A stretch of DNA of 64,000 bases from VMSU01 sp031400755 (GTDB taxonomy: Bacteria; Desulfobacterota; Desulfobulbia; Desulfobulbales; VMSU01): assembly GCA_031400755.1 (NCBI GenBank), contig JANNQL010000246.1, positions 1-64,000 on the forward strand, written 5' to 3'. Both the position numbers and the translations under genes were made by a program. The first letter of the stretch is position 1. Every line of letters begins with the position of its first letter. Of this stretch, positions 1 through 9,401 are shown one piece after another. A model generated the notes under the pieces. That model was not told the DNA's origin. It did no database searches and was given only the letters and a program-made list of their open reading frames with translations.

Positions 1-2591
1 TTGATGTCCTTGCAATAAGGGGTGGTGGGCAGGTTGCCGCCGTAGATCGAGGAACAGCCAGTGGCGTTAGCGACCATCATCCGGTCACCAAACATCTGGG
101 TCACCAACTTGATGTATGGGGTCTCGCCGCAGCCGGCGCAGGCCCCGGAGAACTCGAACAGGGGGCGCAGCAACTGGCTGCCCTTGACCGTGGAAGGATC
201 GACCTCATTTGAGCTGATTTCAGGCAGACCCAGGAAGTATTTGACATTGACGGCCTCGGTGGTACGCAAGGTCTCAGTGTTGGGGACCATTTGCAGGGCC
301 TTGGTCTTGGCCGGGCAGACTTCCACACAGTGGGTACAGCCGCAGCAGTCTTCGGTGAAGACCTGCACGGTGGCCAGGCGGCCCTTGTACTCCTTGCCGA
401 CCGCATCTACCGTCTTAAAGGTCTTCGGCATCTTCTTGAGGTCAGCGCTCTTCGTTAGTTTCATACGGATGGCGGCGTGGGGGCAGACCAATGAGCAGCG
501 ACCGCACTGGATACAGTTTTCCGGCAGCCATTCCGGTACGGAGACGGCGATGTTGCGCTTCTCGTACTGGGTGGTGGCGGTGGGCCAGGTGCCGTCGTCC
601 GGGAGCTGCGATACTTTCAAGGTGTCGCCTTTACCTTGGATCATGGTGGCGGTGACTTCCTGCACGAACTTTGGCGCGTCAGCCGGTACGGTAAGCGGCA
701 AGGCATGACCGGAGATCGATTTCGGGATCTTGACCTCGGTGATATTATTCACGGCAACGTCAACCGCGTCGTAGTTCATCTTGACGACCTTGTCGCCCTT
801 TTTGCCGTAGGTCTTTTTAATGGCGTCCTTGATGGCCTTGATGGCCTCGTCTTTGGTGATGATGTCTGAGATCAGGAAGAAGGCGGTCTGCATGATCATG
901 TTGATCATGCCGCCCAGACCGATGGCCTGGCCAAGTTTTATGGCATCAATGATGTAGAATTTGGCCTTTTTGTCGATCATTTGGCGCTGGACCGGCGCTG
1001 GCAGGGCTTTCCAGATCGATTTAGCATCGAAACTGGTGGTGAGGAGGAAAGTACCGCCCTCTTCCAGGTAGGACAGCATGTCGTATTTGTCGAGGAAGGA
1101 GAAATTGTGGCAGGCGATAAAGTTTGCCTTGTCGATCAGATAGGGGGCCACCACTGGGTTTTTACCAAAACGCAGGTGGCTGGTGGTGATCGAGCCGGAT
1201 TTCTTCGAATCGTAAACAAAGTATCCTTGGGCTGAGTTGTCGGTCTCGGTGCCGATGATCTTGATGGTGTTCTTGTTGGCGCCGACGGTGCCATCGGCGC
1301 CCAGACCGTAGAACATGGCGCGGTAGACGTCCTTGCCCTCAATATTAAAGGAGGGATTGTACTTGAGGCTGGTGCGGGCCACGTCGTCGTCCGGTCCGAC
1401 GCAGAAGTGATTTTTTGGTTTCTTGGCGACCATGTTGTCAAACACTGCCTTGACCATGGCTGGAGTAAACTCGGCAGAGCCAAGGCCGAAGCGGCCGCCA
1501 AGGAAGATCGGGGACTTTTTTAGTGTTCCGGCTTCTACTGCTTCACCTACTGCGGCGCGGACATCAAGATAAAGCGGGTCGCCAGTGCTTCCCGGCTCCT
1601 TGGTGCGGTCGAGGACGGTGATCCTTTGGGTGGTCTTGGGCAGGGCCTTAACCAGGGCATTGCAGTCGAACGGGCGGAACAGGCGGACGATAACCAAGCC
1701 GACTTTCTTGCCCTTCTTGATCAAGTGGTCGATGGTCGCGGCAACGGTTTCTGCGCCTGAGCCCATCATGATGACAACGTCGGTGGCATTGGGGGAGCCG
1801 TGGTAGTCGAACAGATGGTATTTGCGGCCAGTGAGTTTGGCGAATTTGTCCATGGTCTTCTGGACGATGGACGGGCAGGCAGTGTAATACTTGTTCGTGG
1901 TCTCACGGGCAGTAAAGTTGACATCCGGATTTTGGGCAGTGCCCCGGATCATCGGACGGTCCGGGGTCAGACCGCGCAGGCGGTGGGCAACGATCAAGTC
2001 CTCATCGATGATGGCGCGCATGTCGTCAAAGCTGAGCTGCTCGACCTTCTGGATTTCGTGGGAGGTCCGGAAACCATCAAAGAAATGCATGAAGGGGATG
2101 CGGCTCTTCAAAGAGGCCTGGGTGGCGATCAGGGCCATGTCCTGGCATTCCTGAACATTTTGCGAGGAGAGCATGGCCCAGCCGGTCTGTCTGGCGGCCA
2201 TGACGTCGCTTTGGTCACCGAAGATAGACAGACCCTGGCCGGCGATGGCCCGGGCCGTGATATGGAAGACAGTTGGGGTCAGTTCGCCGGCGATTTTATA
2301 CATGTTGGGGATCATCAGCAACAGCCCCTGCGAGGCGGTGAAGGTGGTGCACAAGGCGCCGGTGGTGAGCGATCCATGCAGGGCGCCGGCCACGCCTCCT
2401 TCGGACTGCATCTGGGTGACAACCGGCACCGAGCCCCAGATGTTTTCCTGGTGGGCGGCGGCCTTGGTGTCTGATTCCGCTGCCATCGGCGTCGATGGGG
2501 TGATGGGGTAGATGGTGATGACCTCACTGGTCGCATAGGCCACATGGGTGCAGGCCTGATTTCCATCAATGGTTACCATTTTTCGGGACAT
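1..2591 (-). CDS. nifJ: Pyruvate:ferredoxin (flavodoxin) oxidoreductase, 3' end cut by window edge
   Basis: Converts pyruvate and CoA to acetyl-CoA, CO2 and reduced ferredoxin or flavodoxin in the cytoplasm. The frame is open from the ATG at 2591 to base 1, giving 863 visible residues of a family usually near 1170-1200. The start follows an AGGAGG ribosome site; the protein begins MSRKMVTIDGNQACTHVAY, typical of the pyruvate-binding domain. Two 4Fe-4S motifs are visible: C693xxC696xxC699xxxC703 (CIQCGRCSLVCP) and C749xxC752xxC755xxxC759. The last residues contain ACAGCGETPYIKL and GCSSIYGGNLPTTPY of the thiamine-diphosphate domain. No frameshift was seen. It is separated from dus by about 390 bases and is probably its own transcription unit. 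Function is secure; only the C-terminus is missing. Confidence 0.96.
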   Translation of the reverse strand, partial: MSRKMVTIDGNQACTHVAYATSEVITIYPITPSTPMAAESDTKAAAHQENIWGSVPVVTQMQSEGGVAGALHGSLTTGALCTTFTASQGLLLMIPNMYKIAGELTPTVFHITARAIAGQGLSIFGDQSDVMAARQTGWAMLSSQNVQECQDMALIATQASLKSRIPFMHFFDGFRTSHEIQKVEQLSFDDMRAIIDEDLIVAHRLRGLTPDRPMIRGTAQNPDVNFTARETTNKYYTACPSIVQKTMDKFAKLTGRKYHLFDYHGSPNATDVVIMMGSGAETVAATIDHLIKKGKKVGLVIVRLFRPFDCNALVKALPKTTQRITVLDRTKEPGSTGDPLYLDVRAAVGEAVEAGTLKKSPIFLGGRFGLGSAEFTPAMVKAVFDNMVAKKPKNHFCVGPDDDVARTSLKYNPSFNIEGKDVYRAMFYGLGADGTVGANKNTIKIIGTETDNSAQGYFVYDSKKSGSITTSHLRFGKNPVVAPYLIDKANFIACHNFSFLDKYDMLSYLEEGGTFLLTTSFDAKSIWKALPAPVQRQMIDKKAKFYIIDAIKLGQAIGLGGMINMIMQTAFFLISDIITKDEAIKAIKDAIKKTYGKKGDKVVKMNYDAVDVAVNNITEVKIPKSISGHALPLTVPADAPKFVQEVTATMIQGKGDTLKVSQLPDDGTWPTATTQYEKRNIAVSVPEWLPENCIQCGRCSLVCPHAAIRMKLTKSADLKKMPKTFKTVDAVGKEYKGRLATVQVFTEDCCGCTHCVEVCPAKTKALQMVPNTETLRTTEAVNVKYFLGLPEISSNEVDPSTVKGSQLLRPLFEFSGACAGCGETPYIKLVTQMFGDRMMVANATGCSSIYGGNLPTTPYCKDI

Positions 2592-2977
2592 AGTTTCCTC
2601 CTGTGCTTTAGTAATTTTGAATATGATTAATAACGATAACTTAAATTGTCATTTTAGAGGTGGGTGACGGCAACCTGCCGATTATTTCCTGAAGGCCAGG
2701 AGGATGTCGCACCCTGTGCTTGAATGGGCCGTGCTGACGACGATGTATTTCCTTTGAAAGTATGGAAGGACGGCACGGTACGCGATACAATTTTGTCTCA
2801 TTAAAATAAGGTGACCTGCAAATAGAATAAAAAAATTATTAAAAGTAAATGATTGTTTTTAATAATATCTAGTTTTTTTGTGTCGTTGTCATCCTATCGC
2901 TTAGTTTTGACTTTTATAACCCTTCGCCAGGGAGCTGAGTCGGCCACACAGGGAGCGCTCGTTTCCTGTGAATTGTT
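2592..2977. other. AT-rich intergenic region upstream of nifJ
   Basis: The stretch between dus (ending at 2978) and the nifJ start is strongly AT-rich around 2800-2880 and has no convincing reading frame. It should hold the nifJ promoter on the minus strand, but I could not settle on a -35/-10 pair. Confidence 0.5.
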
Positions 2978-3934
2978 CTAGATCTGTTGATCAGTGACTG
3001 ATTGTTCTGCGCCAAGGGTTTGAACTAGGTCTACCAATGCTTCAAAGGAGGGGAGGGCAAAGATCTGATTGCGGATGGCAGCCCCACCATGGGCGCCTTT
3101 GAAATAGCGGCAGGCGGTACTCTTGATGTGGCCGAGCAGGCGCTCGGTCGGCAGGAATTGGGCAATCAGGGCCAGGTGGCGGCTGAGGGCTGAGGTGCGC
3201 AAGGCCATGGTGACCAGCGGTGGCTCCGGGGCAAAAACCCAAGGGGCGCCGAGGGCGGCGCGACCGATCATTACCCCGTCGCAGCCGGTTGTGGCCATCA
3301 TCTTTTGGCCATCCTCGTAACTGCCGAGGTCGCCGTTGCCGATGACCGGGATGCCGACCGATCTCTTGACAGCGGCGATGACCTCCCAGTCCACCGTGCC
3401 TCCGAAGCCGTCCGACCAGGTCCGGGCATGGACGGTGACGGCTTGGGCCCCGGCCTCTTCGGCCATTTGGGCAAACTCGGGGGCGTTGATGCGGTCATGG
3501 CTCCAGCCGGAGCGGATCTTGACGGTCACCGGCTTGTCGGTGTTGGCCACCACCTGGCGGATGATCTCACGGGCCAGGCCAGGGGCCTTCATCAAGGCCG
3601 AGCCCGCCCCCTTCTTAATCACTTTTTTGACCGGGCAGCCCATATTGATGTCGATGATGTCGATGGGATGACTCGATACCATGGCCGCAGCCCGGCCCAT
3701 GACCGAGGGCTCGGCGCCGAAGAGTTGGATGGCCACTGGCCGTTCCGCAGGGCAGGTGGACAGCATGGCATAAGTCTTGTCCTGCTCGTAGGTGAGGCCA
3801 TGGCAGCTGATCATTTCGGAAAAGCAGCAGCCTGCCCCGTATTGCCGGCAGAGCAGGCGAAAGGGCAGGTCTGTGTAGCCGGCCAGCGGGGCCAGGATAA
3901 AGGGGTTGTCGAGCTGGACTGGGCCGATGCGCAT
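2978..3934 (-). CDS. dus: tRNA-dihydrouridine synthase (DusB-like)
   Basis: FMN-dependent reduction of uridine to dihydrouridine in the tRNA D-loop. The 318-residue protein is the normal family length. Visible signatures are the N-terminal APLAGYTDLPFR strand, INMGCPVKKVIKKGAGSALM with the catalytic Cys, KIRSGW, VHARTW, VIGNGDL and GVMIGRAALGAPWVF of the TIM-barrel flavin site. The ATG at 3934 has no strong ribosome site. It lies 124 bases downstream of tkt on the same strand, across a long hairpin, so it may be read through from tkt. Subfamily (DusB versus DusA/C) is inferred from the overall motif set. Confidence 0.92.
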   Translation of the reverse strand: MRIGPVQLDNPFILAPLAGYTDLPFRLLCRQYGAGCCFSEMISCHGLTYEQDKTYAMLSTCPAERPVAIQLFGAEPSVMGRAAAMVSSHPIDIIDINMGCPVKKVIKKGAGSALMKAPGLAREIIRQVVANTDKPVTVKIRSGWSHDRINAPEFAQMAEEAGAQAVTVHARTWSDGFGGTVDWEVIAAVKRSVGIPVIGNGDLGSYEDGQKMMATTGCDGVMIGRAALGAPWVFAPEPPLVTMALRTSALSRHLALIAQFLPTERLLGHIKSTACRYFKGAHGGAAIRNQIFALPSFEALVDLVQTLGAEQSVTDQQI

Positions 3935-4011
3935 GGGAAAGGGTGGGGAGGGTGCAGGTGGAAGGGTGATGGTGGTGGTGCCTTGAACTTTTATTTAAAT
4001 TTTTGGAATTT

Positions 4012-4048
4012 GCCCTTTCCCTTCTCCCGGGGGGAGAAGGGAAAGGGC
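4012..4048. repeat. Perfect 17-bp hairpin downstream of tkt
   Basis: GCCCTTTCCCTTCTCCC at 4012-4028 is followed after a 3-base loop by its exact reverse complement at 4032-4048. It begins about 10 bases after the tkt stop. Neither strand has a T-run after the stem, so it is not a standard intrinsic terminator. It could stabilise the tkt 3' end or be a dispersed palindromic repeat. Confidence 0.8.
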
Positions 4049-4058
4049 TACCTGCGCG

Positions 4059-6056
4059 CTACTTTTTTGCCACTGCCTGGACCGCCTTGACCACATTGTC
4101 CTTGGTGATGCCTAAATACTCGAACAGGACCTCGGCGGGGGCGGATTCGCCGAAGCGGTCGATACCGATGACGCGGCCTTCGAGACCAACGTACTTGCGC
4201 CAATAGTCGGTGACGCCGGCCTCGACAGCGACCCTTGGGGTGCCGGGCGGCAGGACGGATTCCTTGTACATTTCGTCCTGGGCGTCGAAGCGATTCGGGC
4301 AGGGCATGGACACCACCCGCACCTGGCCGCCGTTGGCGTTCAGTTCGGCGGCGGCGGCGACCGCAAGCTCGATCTCGGAACCGCAGGCGATGATCACCGC
4401 CTGCGGGGCGCCTTGCGGACAATCGGCAAGGACATAGGCCCCGCGTGTGATGTCGTTGATCTGGGCATTGGTGCGGGCCTGATGGGGCAGATTCTGGCGA
4501 GAGAAGAGCAGCGAACTGGGGCCGGTCTTATGTTCAAGCGCCGTCTTCCAGGCCACTGCGGATTCGACGCCGTCACAGGGCCGCCAGACCTGCATGTTGG
4601 GGATCATTCTGAGCGTTGCCGCTTGCTCCACCGCCTGGTGGGTGGGGCCGTCTTCGCCGAGGCCGATGGAGTCGTGGGTAAAGACGAAGATGCCTTGGAT
4701 TTTCATCAGGGCCGCCATGCGCAGGGCATTTCTGGCGTATTCGGAGAACATCAAAAAAGTGGCGCCATAGGGGATGAAGCCGCCGTGCAGGACGATGCCG
4801 TTCATTATGGCGGCCATGCCAAATTCGCGGACGCCAAAAAAGATGGTGTTGCCACCGGCCTCATCCATGATATTCTTGCTGCCCTTCCAGAGGGTCAGAT
4901 TGGAGCAGGCCAAGTCGGCGGAACCGCCGATCAGTTCAGGGAGCAGTGGGCTGAAACCGTTTAGGGCATTCTGCGAGGCCTTGCGGGTCGCCACCTTTTC
5001 GGCCTTGTCGTTGACGGCCTGGACAAAGGCCGTGGCCCCTTCCTGCCAGCTGGCGGGCAGTTCGCCGTTTAAGCGGCGGCCCAGTTCCCGGGCCAGGTCC
5101 GGGTGCTCTTTGCTATAGCTCTCAAAAAGTCTTTGCCAGTCGGCCTCAAGCTTCTGGCCCTTGTCCTTGGCGTTCCAGCCTTGGTAGACCTCGGACGGGA
5201 TCTCGAAAGGGGCATGGGGCCAGCCGATGGCATGGCGGACGAGAGCGATTTCTTCAGCGCCAAGCGGCGAGCCATGGGACTCTTCCTTGCCTTGTTTGTT
5301 GGGTGAGCCCCAGCCGATGATGGTCTGGCAGCAGATCAAAGACGGCTTGTCGCTTACCGCCTTGGCTTGGAGAATGGCCTGGTGTACAGCCTCCGGGTCA
5401 TGACCGTCAACCACGGGGATGACATGCCAGCCATAGGCCTCAAAGCGCTTGGGGGTGTTGTCGGCGAACCAGCCGGAGACCTCGCCGTCGATGCTGATGC
5501 CGTTGTCGTCGTAGACGGCGATCAATTTGCCGAGTCCCAAGGTGCCGGCCAGGGAGCAGACCTCGTGGGAGATGCCCTCCATCATGCAGCCGTCGCCTAA
5601 AAAGCAATAGGTGTAATGGTCGATGATGGTGTGCCCCGGCCGGTTGAATTGGCCGGCCATGGTTCGTTCGGCGATAGCCATGCCGACGGCGTTGGCAATG
5701 CCCTGGCCCAAGGGCCCGGTGGTGGTCTCCACCCCTGGGGCGTAGCCGTATTCCGGATGCCCTGGGGTCTTGGCATGCAGCTGCCGGAAATTTTTGATCT
5801 CGTTGATATCGAGGTCATAGCCGCTCAGGTGCAAGAGCGAGTAAAGCAGCATGGAGCCATGGCCGTTGGACAGCACGAAACGGTCGCGGTTGGCCCATTT
5901 GGGGTTGGTGGGGTTATGGTGCAAAAAATCGTTCCACAGGACTTCGGCAATGTCCGCCATGCCCATCGGCGCACCGGGATGACCGGACTTGGCTTTCTGG
6001 ATGGCGTCCATGCTCAGGGCGCGGATGGCGTTGGCGAGGTGGCGGCGGGATGTCAT
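4059..6056 (-). CDS. tkt: Transketolase
   Basis: Thiamine-diphosphate enzyme of the non-oxidative pentose phosphate pathway, transferring two-carbon ketol units. The 665-residue length is typical of bacterial full-length Tkt. Visible are SGHPGAPMGMADIAEVLW near the N-terminus, the ThDP/Mg motif GDGCMMEGISHE followed by YDDNGISIDG, and FVFTHDSIGLGEDGPTHQ in the pyrimidine domain. The ATG at 6056 is preceded by GGAGGAAATTCC, a good ribosome site. The gene is followed by the 4012-4048 hairpin and then dus. Confidence 0.97.
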   Translation of the reverse strand: MTSRRHLANAIRALSMDAIQKAKSGHPGAPMGMADIAEVLWNDFLHHNPTNPKWANRDRFVLSNGHGSMLLYSLLHLSGYDLDINEIKNFRQLHAKTPGHPEYGYAPGVETTTGPLGQGIANAVGMAIAERTMAGQFNRPGHTIIDHYTYCFLGDGCMMEGISHEVCSLAGTLGLGKLIAVYDDNGISIDGEVSGWFADNTPKRFEAYGWHVIPVVDGHDPEAVHQAILQAKAVSDKPSLICCQTIIGWGSPNKQGKEESHGSPLGAEEIALVRHAIGWPHAPFEIPSEVYQGWNAKDKGQKLEADWQRLFESYSKEHPDLARELGRRLNGELPASWQEGATAFVQAVNDKAEKVATRKASQNALNGFSPLLPELIGGSADLACSNLTLWKGSKNIMDEAGGNTIFFGVREFGMAAIMNGIVLHGGFIPYGATFLMFSEYARNALRMAALMKIQGIFVFTHDSIGLGEDGPTHQAVEQAATLRMIPNMQVWRPCDGVESAVAWKTALEHKTGPSSLLFSRQNLPHQARTNAQINDITRGAYVLADCPQGAPQAVIIACGSEIELAVAAAAELNANGGQVRVVSMPCPNRFDAQDEMYKESVLPPGTPRVAVEAGVTDYWRKYVGLEGRVIGIDRFGESAPAEVLFEYLGITKDNVVKAVQAVAKK

Positions 6057-6083
6057 GGAATTTCCTCCAAAAGAGTAAAAAAA

Positions 6084-6632
6084 TTATTTGCTGACCGGCG
6101 TGGGGCTCGGTCGCATCATAGTATTAATCAGATACAGATAGATTTCTTCGGCGAAATCATCGGCAATTATTTTTAATGCGTCATTTCGCTTGGCCTGGAG
6201 CTGCATTGGGTCTTGGCTCATATAAAAGGTCTGTTGGCGGGTGGCCCCCTTTTTTTGCCAGACGATCTGACCGCTTTTCCTGTCTTCGATGGCGTAACTG
6301 ACCGTAAGTTCGGCCCGGCCCTCGGTCCCTTCCCGGTACGTGCCAAATGAAATTTCCGGGTAGGTGACCCGGTCGATGCTCCCGGTCAATTTGTAGTCAG
6401 CCAACGCTGTCGAATCAGTCAAAGAGATGAGCGGGCTCTTCCTCAGCCAATCGGACTGGGCCTGGAACAGGGTGTTGCCGAGGCCCATTTCATTCGTTTT
6501 GTTCGACCACATGGACCGGTGCAGGGAAATTGGTTGATTGCCTTTGACCATGTAGGGGTTGTAATAGCCACACCCTGACATGACCAAGACGATGAAGGCC
6601 AGGAGCAGTTTGCTGAGTTTGTGGATGACCAT
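6084..6632 (-). CDS. lptE: LPS-assembly lipoprotein LptE-like
   Basis: Predicted outer-membrane lipoprotein that plugs LptD during LPS insertion. The 182-residue protein has a lipoprotein signal with lipobox VMSGC (Cys about residue 21), then a short beta-rich domain containing the LptE pattern LADYKLTGSIDRVTYP and ELTVSYAIEDRKSGQIVWQ. It lies directly downstream of leuS, the classic leuS-lptE arrangement, which supports the assignment for this poorly conserved family. A repeat element separates the two genes. Confidence 0.8.
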   Translation of the reverse strand: MVIHKLSKLLLAFIVLVMSGCGYYNPYMVKGNQPISLHRSMWSNKTNEMGLGNTLFQAQSDWLRKSPLISLTDSTALADYKLTGSIDRVTYPEISFGTYREGTEGRAELTVSYAIEDRKSGQIVWQKKGATRQQTFYMSQDPMQLQAKRNDALKIIADDFAEEIYLYLINTMMRPSPTPVSK

Positions 6633-6660
6633 AAAAAGTATGCCTTTTTTGTAACTACTC

Positions 6661-6787
6661 AGGTTGTTTAGGTTGAAGGCTGAAGACTGTTAGCAAAAGA
6701 GAACTTAAGAAAGGCAAGGGCAGTAATCTCCATACATTGTAAAAGTACCGCCAGCCCTTCAGCCTAATAGCCTTCAGTCTATCGACC
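6661..6787. repeat. Heptamer-repeat element between leuS and lptE, with inverted arms
   Basis: The left arm at 6661-6699 is built of 7-base units like AGGTTGA, AGGCTGA and AGACTGT, followed by TAGCAAAA. The right arm at 6752-6787 carries the same units on the other strand. Similar arms occur at 9277-9400, 15941-16006, 17957-17979, 25954-25998 and 30896-30972, so this is a dispersed non-coding repeat family. Confidence 0.75.
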
Positions 6788-6805
6788 TGAGCAGTTACCC
6801 TTTTG

Positions 6806-9268
6806 TCAGACGACAATATTGACGAGCTTGTCCTTGACCACGATAATCTTACGGATTGGGCCTTGGCCAAGGTATTTTTCGACCCGTTCATCGGCCAGGG
6901 CCATTTCTTTCAGCTGTTCCTCGCTGGTGCCGACTGGGACCTGTAAGCGGCTGCGGACCTTGCCGCAGATCTGGATGACAATGGTAAGTTCGTCCTCTTT
7001 GGCCGCCTCGGGGTCAAAGGCAGGCCAGGCCATCGTGTCCAAGGACTCGCTGTGGCCGGTCATGCGCCAGAGTTCGGCGCAGATATGGGGGACCATAGGG
7101 TAGAGCAGTTTGATGACGGTGTCGATGGCGAAGCGGACCACGGACGGATGGGCTTGGTCCTGGGTGGTCAGGACATTCATCAGCTCCATGACCGAGCTGA
7201 TGCAGGTGTTGAAATGGAAATTATTTTCAATGTCGGTCGAAAACTTCTGGATGGTCTGGTGGGTCTTGCGTTGCAAGAGGCGGCTTTCGCCATCCAGGGT
7301 CGTCTCTGGCGTGGCCTCGGTCTGTTTATTGCTGCTGTTGGCGGCCACGAAGCGGTAGAGTTTGCTCAAAAATCGGGAGGAACCCTCCACCCCCTGGTCG
7401 TTCCATTCCAGGTCCCGTTCCGGCGGCGCGGCAAACAGGCCAAACAGCCGGACGGTGTCGGCCCCGTACTGCTTGACCAGGGTGTCCGGGTCAACGACGT
7501 TGCCTTTCGATTTGCTCATCTTGGTGCCGTCTTTGATGACCATGCCCTGGGTCAGGAGGTTGGTAAAGGGCTCGTCAATCGTCAGGTAGCCCACGTCGCG
7601 CATGGCCTTGGTGAAGAAGCGGGAGTAGAGGAGGTGAAGGATGGCGTGCTCAACCCCGCCGATATACTGGTCCACCGGCAGCCAGTAGTTGGCCGCGGCC
7701 ATGTCCACCATGCCGCCTTGGAAGCGGGGCGAGGTGTAACGGGCGTAGTACCATGATGACTCGACAAAGGTGTCCATGGTGTCGGTCTCGCGGCGGGCCC
7801 GGCCACCGCAACGCGGGCAGGTGGTGCTAAAGAAGCTCTCCATGGTATGCAGCGGCGATTTGCCGGACTGGTCAAACTGGACATCGGTGGGCAGGAGGAC
7901 AGGCAGGTCAGCCGAGGCCACCGGCTGGATGCCGCAGGCCTCGCAGGTCAGCATCGGGATTGGCGCCCCCCAGTAACGCTGCCTGGAGATCCCCCAGTCG
8001 CGCAGCCGGAAGGTGGTCTGGGCTTTGCCGAACCCCTTGGCCGCAGCCTTGGCGGTGATGGCCTTTTTGGCCGCCTCATTGTCTATGCCGGAGAATTCAG
8101 CGGAATCAATCAAGGCGCCAGGACCTTCATAGGCGGCGTTGCTCGGCAGCTCACCCGATTCGGGCTGAATGACCGGTTTGATCGCTAAGCCGTATTTACA
8201 GGCGAACTCATAGTCCCGCTGGTCATGGGCCGGCACCGCCATGACGGCGCCGGTGCCATACTCCATCAGCACGAAGTTGGCGGCATAGATCGGTAGACGT
8301 TCATTGGTAAAGGGATTTAAACAGTAACTGCCGGTGAAGACCCCGGCCTTGTCGAGGACGTCCTCGTAGTTGGCCCGTTGCTTGGCGTTTCTGGTCTCTT
8401 CGACAAAGGTCCGCACCTGCTCTTCCTGGGCCGTGCCCCGGCACAGTTCGTCAAGCAGTGGGTGCTCCGGGGCGATGGACATGAAGGTGGCCCCGAAGAT
8501 GGTGTCTGGCCGGGTGGTGAAGATGGGCAGGCGTTTGCTCGAGTTCTCAATGGCGAAATCAATAGAGGCGCCGACGCTCTTGCCGATCCAATGGCGTTGC
8601 ATGGTCAGGACCTTATCCGGCCAGCCTGGCATGTTGTCAAGTTCGGCCAGCAGTTCGTCTGCGTAGTCGGTGATCTTGAAGAACCAGCCATTCATCTCGC
8701 GCGGCATGACCTTGTGATCACAGCGCCAGCAGGCGCCCTCAATGACCTGTTCGTTGGCCAGCACCGTCTGGCAGGGTTCGCACCAGTTGACAGTGGTCAT
8801 TTTGCGGTAGACCAGCCCCTTATTATAAAGGTCGATGAAGAATTGCTGTTCCCAGCGGTAGTAGTCGCTGTTGCAGGTCGCCACTTCCCGGTCCCAGTCA
8901 TAGCTGAAGCCCATGCGGCGTAACTGGTTCTTCATATAGGCGATATTTTCAAGGGTCCACTTGGCGGGATGGGTATTATGCTTGATGGCGGCATTTTCAG
9001 CCGGCAGACCAAAGGCGTCCCAACCCATCGGGTGCAGGACGTTAAAGCCCTTCATCCGCTTGTAGCGGGCGATGACATCGCCGATCGTGTAATTTCTGAC
9101 GTGTCCCATGTGAATCCGACCGGAGGGGTAGGGGAACATCTCGAGCAGATAGTATTTCGGCAGGCTCTGGTCTTCGCTGACTTTGAAGGTGGCTTTATTC
9201 TGCCATTCACTTTGCCATTTGGTCTCAATGGCGGCAAAATCGTAAGTAAGGGTTTCGTCGATGGTCAT
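6806..9268 (-). CDS. leuS: Leucyl-tRNA synthetase
   Basis: Class I aminoacyl-tRNA synthetase charging tRNA-Leu. From the ATG at 9268 (MTIDETLTYDFAAIETKWQ) it is 820 residues, normal for bacterial LeuRS. An upstream in-frame ATG at 9349 would add 27 residues encoded by repeat DNA, so I rejected it. Visible are the class I HIGH variant HMGH in PYPSGRIHMGHVRNYT, zinc-type CEPC...CWRC and CEAC...CPRC pairs, the CP1 editing region with TTRPDTIFGATF, and the KMSKS loop (KMSKSKGNVVDPD). The ribosome site is weak because a repeat lies immediately upstream. Confidence 0.97.
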   Translation of the reverse strand: MTIDETLTYDFAAIETKWQSEWQNKATFKVSEDQSLPKYYLLEMFPYPSGRIHMGHVRNYTIGDVIARYKRMKGFNVLHPMGWDAFGLPAENAAIKHNTHPAKWTLENIAYMKNQLRRMGFSYDWDREVATCNSDYYRWEQQFFIDLYNKGLVYRKMTTVNWCEPCQTVLANEQVIEGACWRCDHKVMPREMNGWFFKITDYADELLAELDNMPGWPDKVLTMQRHWIGKSVGASIDFAIENSSKRLPIFTTRPDTIFGATFMSIAPEHPLLDELCRGTAQEEQVRTFVEETRNAKQRANYEDVLDKAGVFTGSYCLNPFTNERLPIYAANFVLMEYGTGAVMAVPAHDQRDYEFACKYGLAIKPVIQPESGELPSNAAYEGPGALIDSAEFSGIDNEAAKKAITAKAAAKGFGKAQTTFRLRDWGISRQRYWGAPIPMLTCEACGIQPVASADLPVLLPTDVQFDQSGKSPLHTMESFFSTTCPRCGGRARRETDTMDTFVESSWYYARYTSPRFQGGMVDMAAANYWLPVDQYIGGVEHAILHLLYSRFFTKAMRDVGYLTIDEPFTNLLTQGMVIKDGTKMSKSKGNVVDPDTLVKQYGADTVRLFGLFAAPPERDLEWNDQGVEGSSRFLSKLYRFVAANSSNKQTEATPETTLDGESRLLQRKTHQTIQKFSTDIENNFHFNTCISSVMELMNVLTTQDQAHPSVVRFAIDTVIKLLYPMVPHICAELWRMTGHSESLDTMAWPAFDPEAAKEDELTIVIQICGKVRSRLQVPVGTSEEQLKEMALADERVEKYLGQGPIRKIIVVKDKLVNIVV

Positions 9269-9276
9269 GGGTATTT

Positions 9277-9400
9277 TAGGCTGTAGACTATTAGGCTGTA
9301 GACTGTAGGGTTTGTTATCGCAACGAAAAGAATAGCAGATAAAGGCCATTTTTTGGTGTTTTTGCTAACAGTCTAAACACCTACAGCCTATCCACCTTTT
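9277..9400. repeat. Heptamer-repeat element upstream of leuS
   Basis: Tandem 7-base units (AGGCTGT, AGACTAT, AGGCTGT, AGACTGT) at 9277-9310 are mirrored on the other strand at 9364-9400, which reads CTGTTAGCAAAAA when inverted. The element fills the whole gap between dnaB and leuS, ending within two bases of the dnaB stop. Confidence 0.75.
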
Positions 9401-9401
9401 G

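Noticed and set aside
1800..2474. Long plus-strand open frame opposite nifJ
   Set aside because: It is antisense to well-conserved PFOR codons, has no ribosome site and no domain; high-GC third positions create such frames.
3305..4090. 261-codon plus-strand frame opposite dus
   Set aside because: Mirror frame of a conserved gene; the encoded sequence is low in family signal and spans the intergenic hairpin.
6655..6891. Short minus-strand frame through the repeat between leuS and lptE
   Set aside because: It reads through the heptamer repeat and into leuS in another frame.
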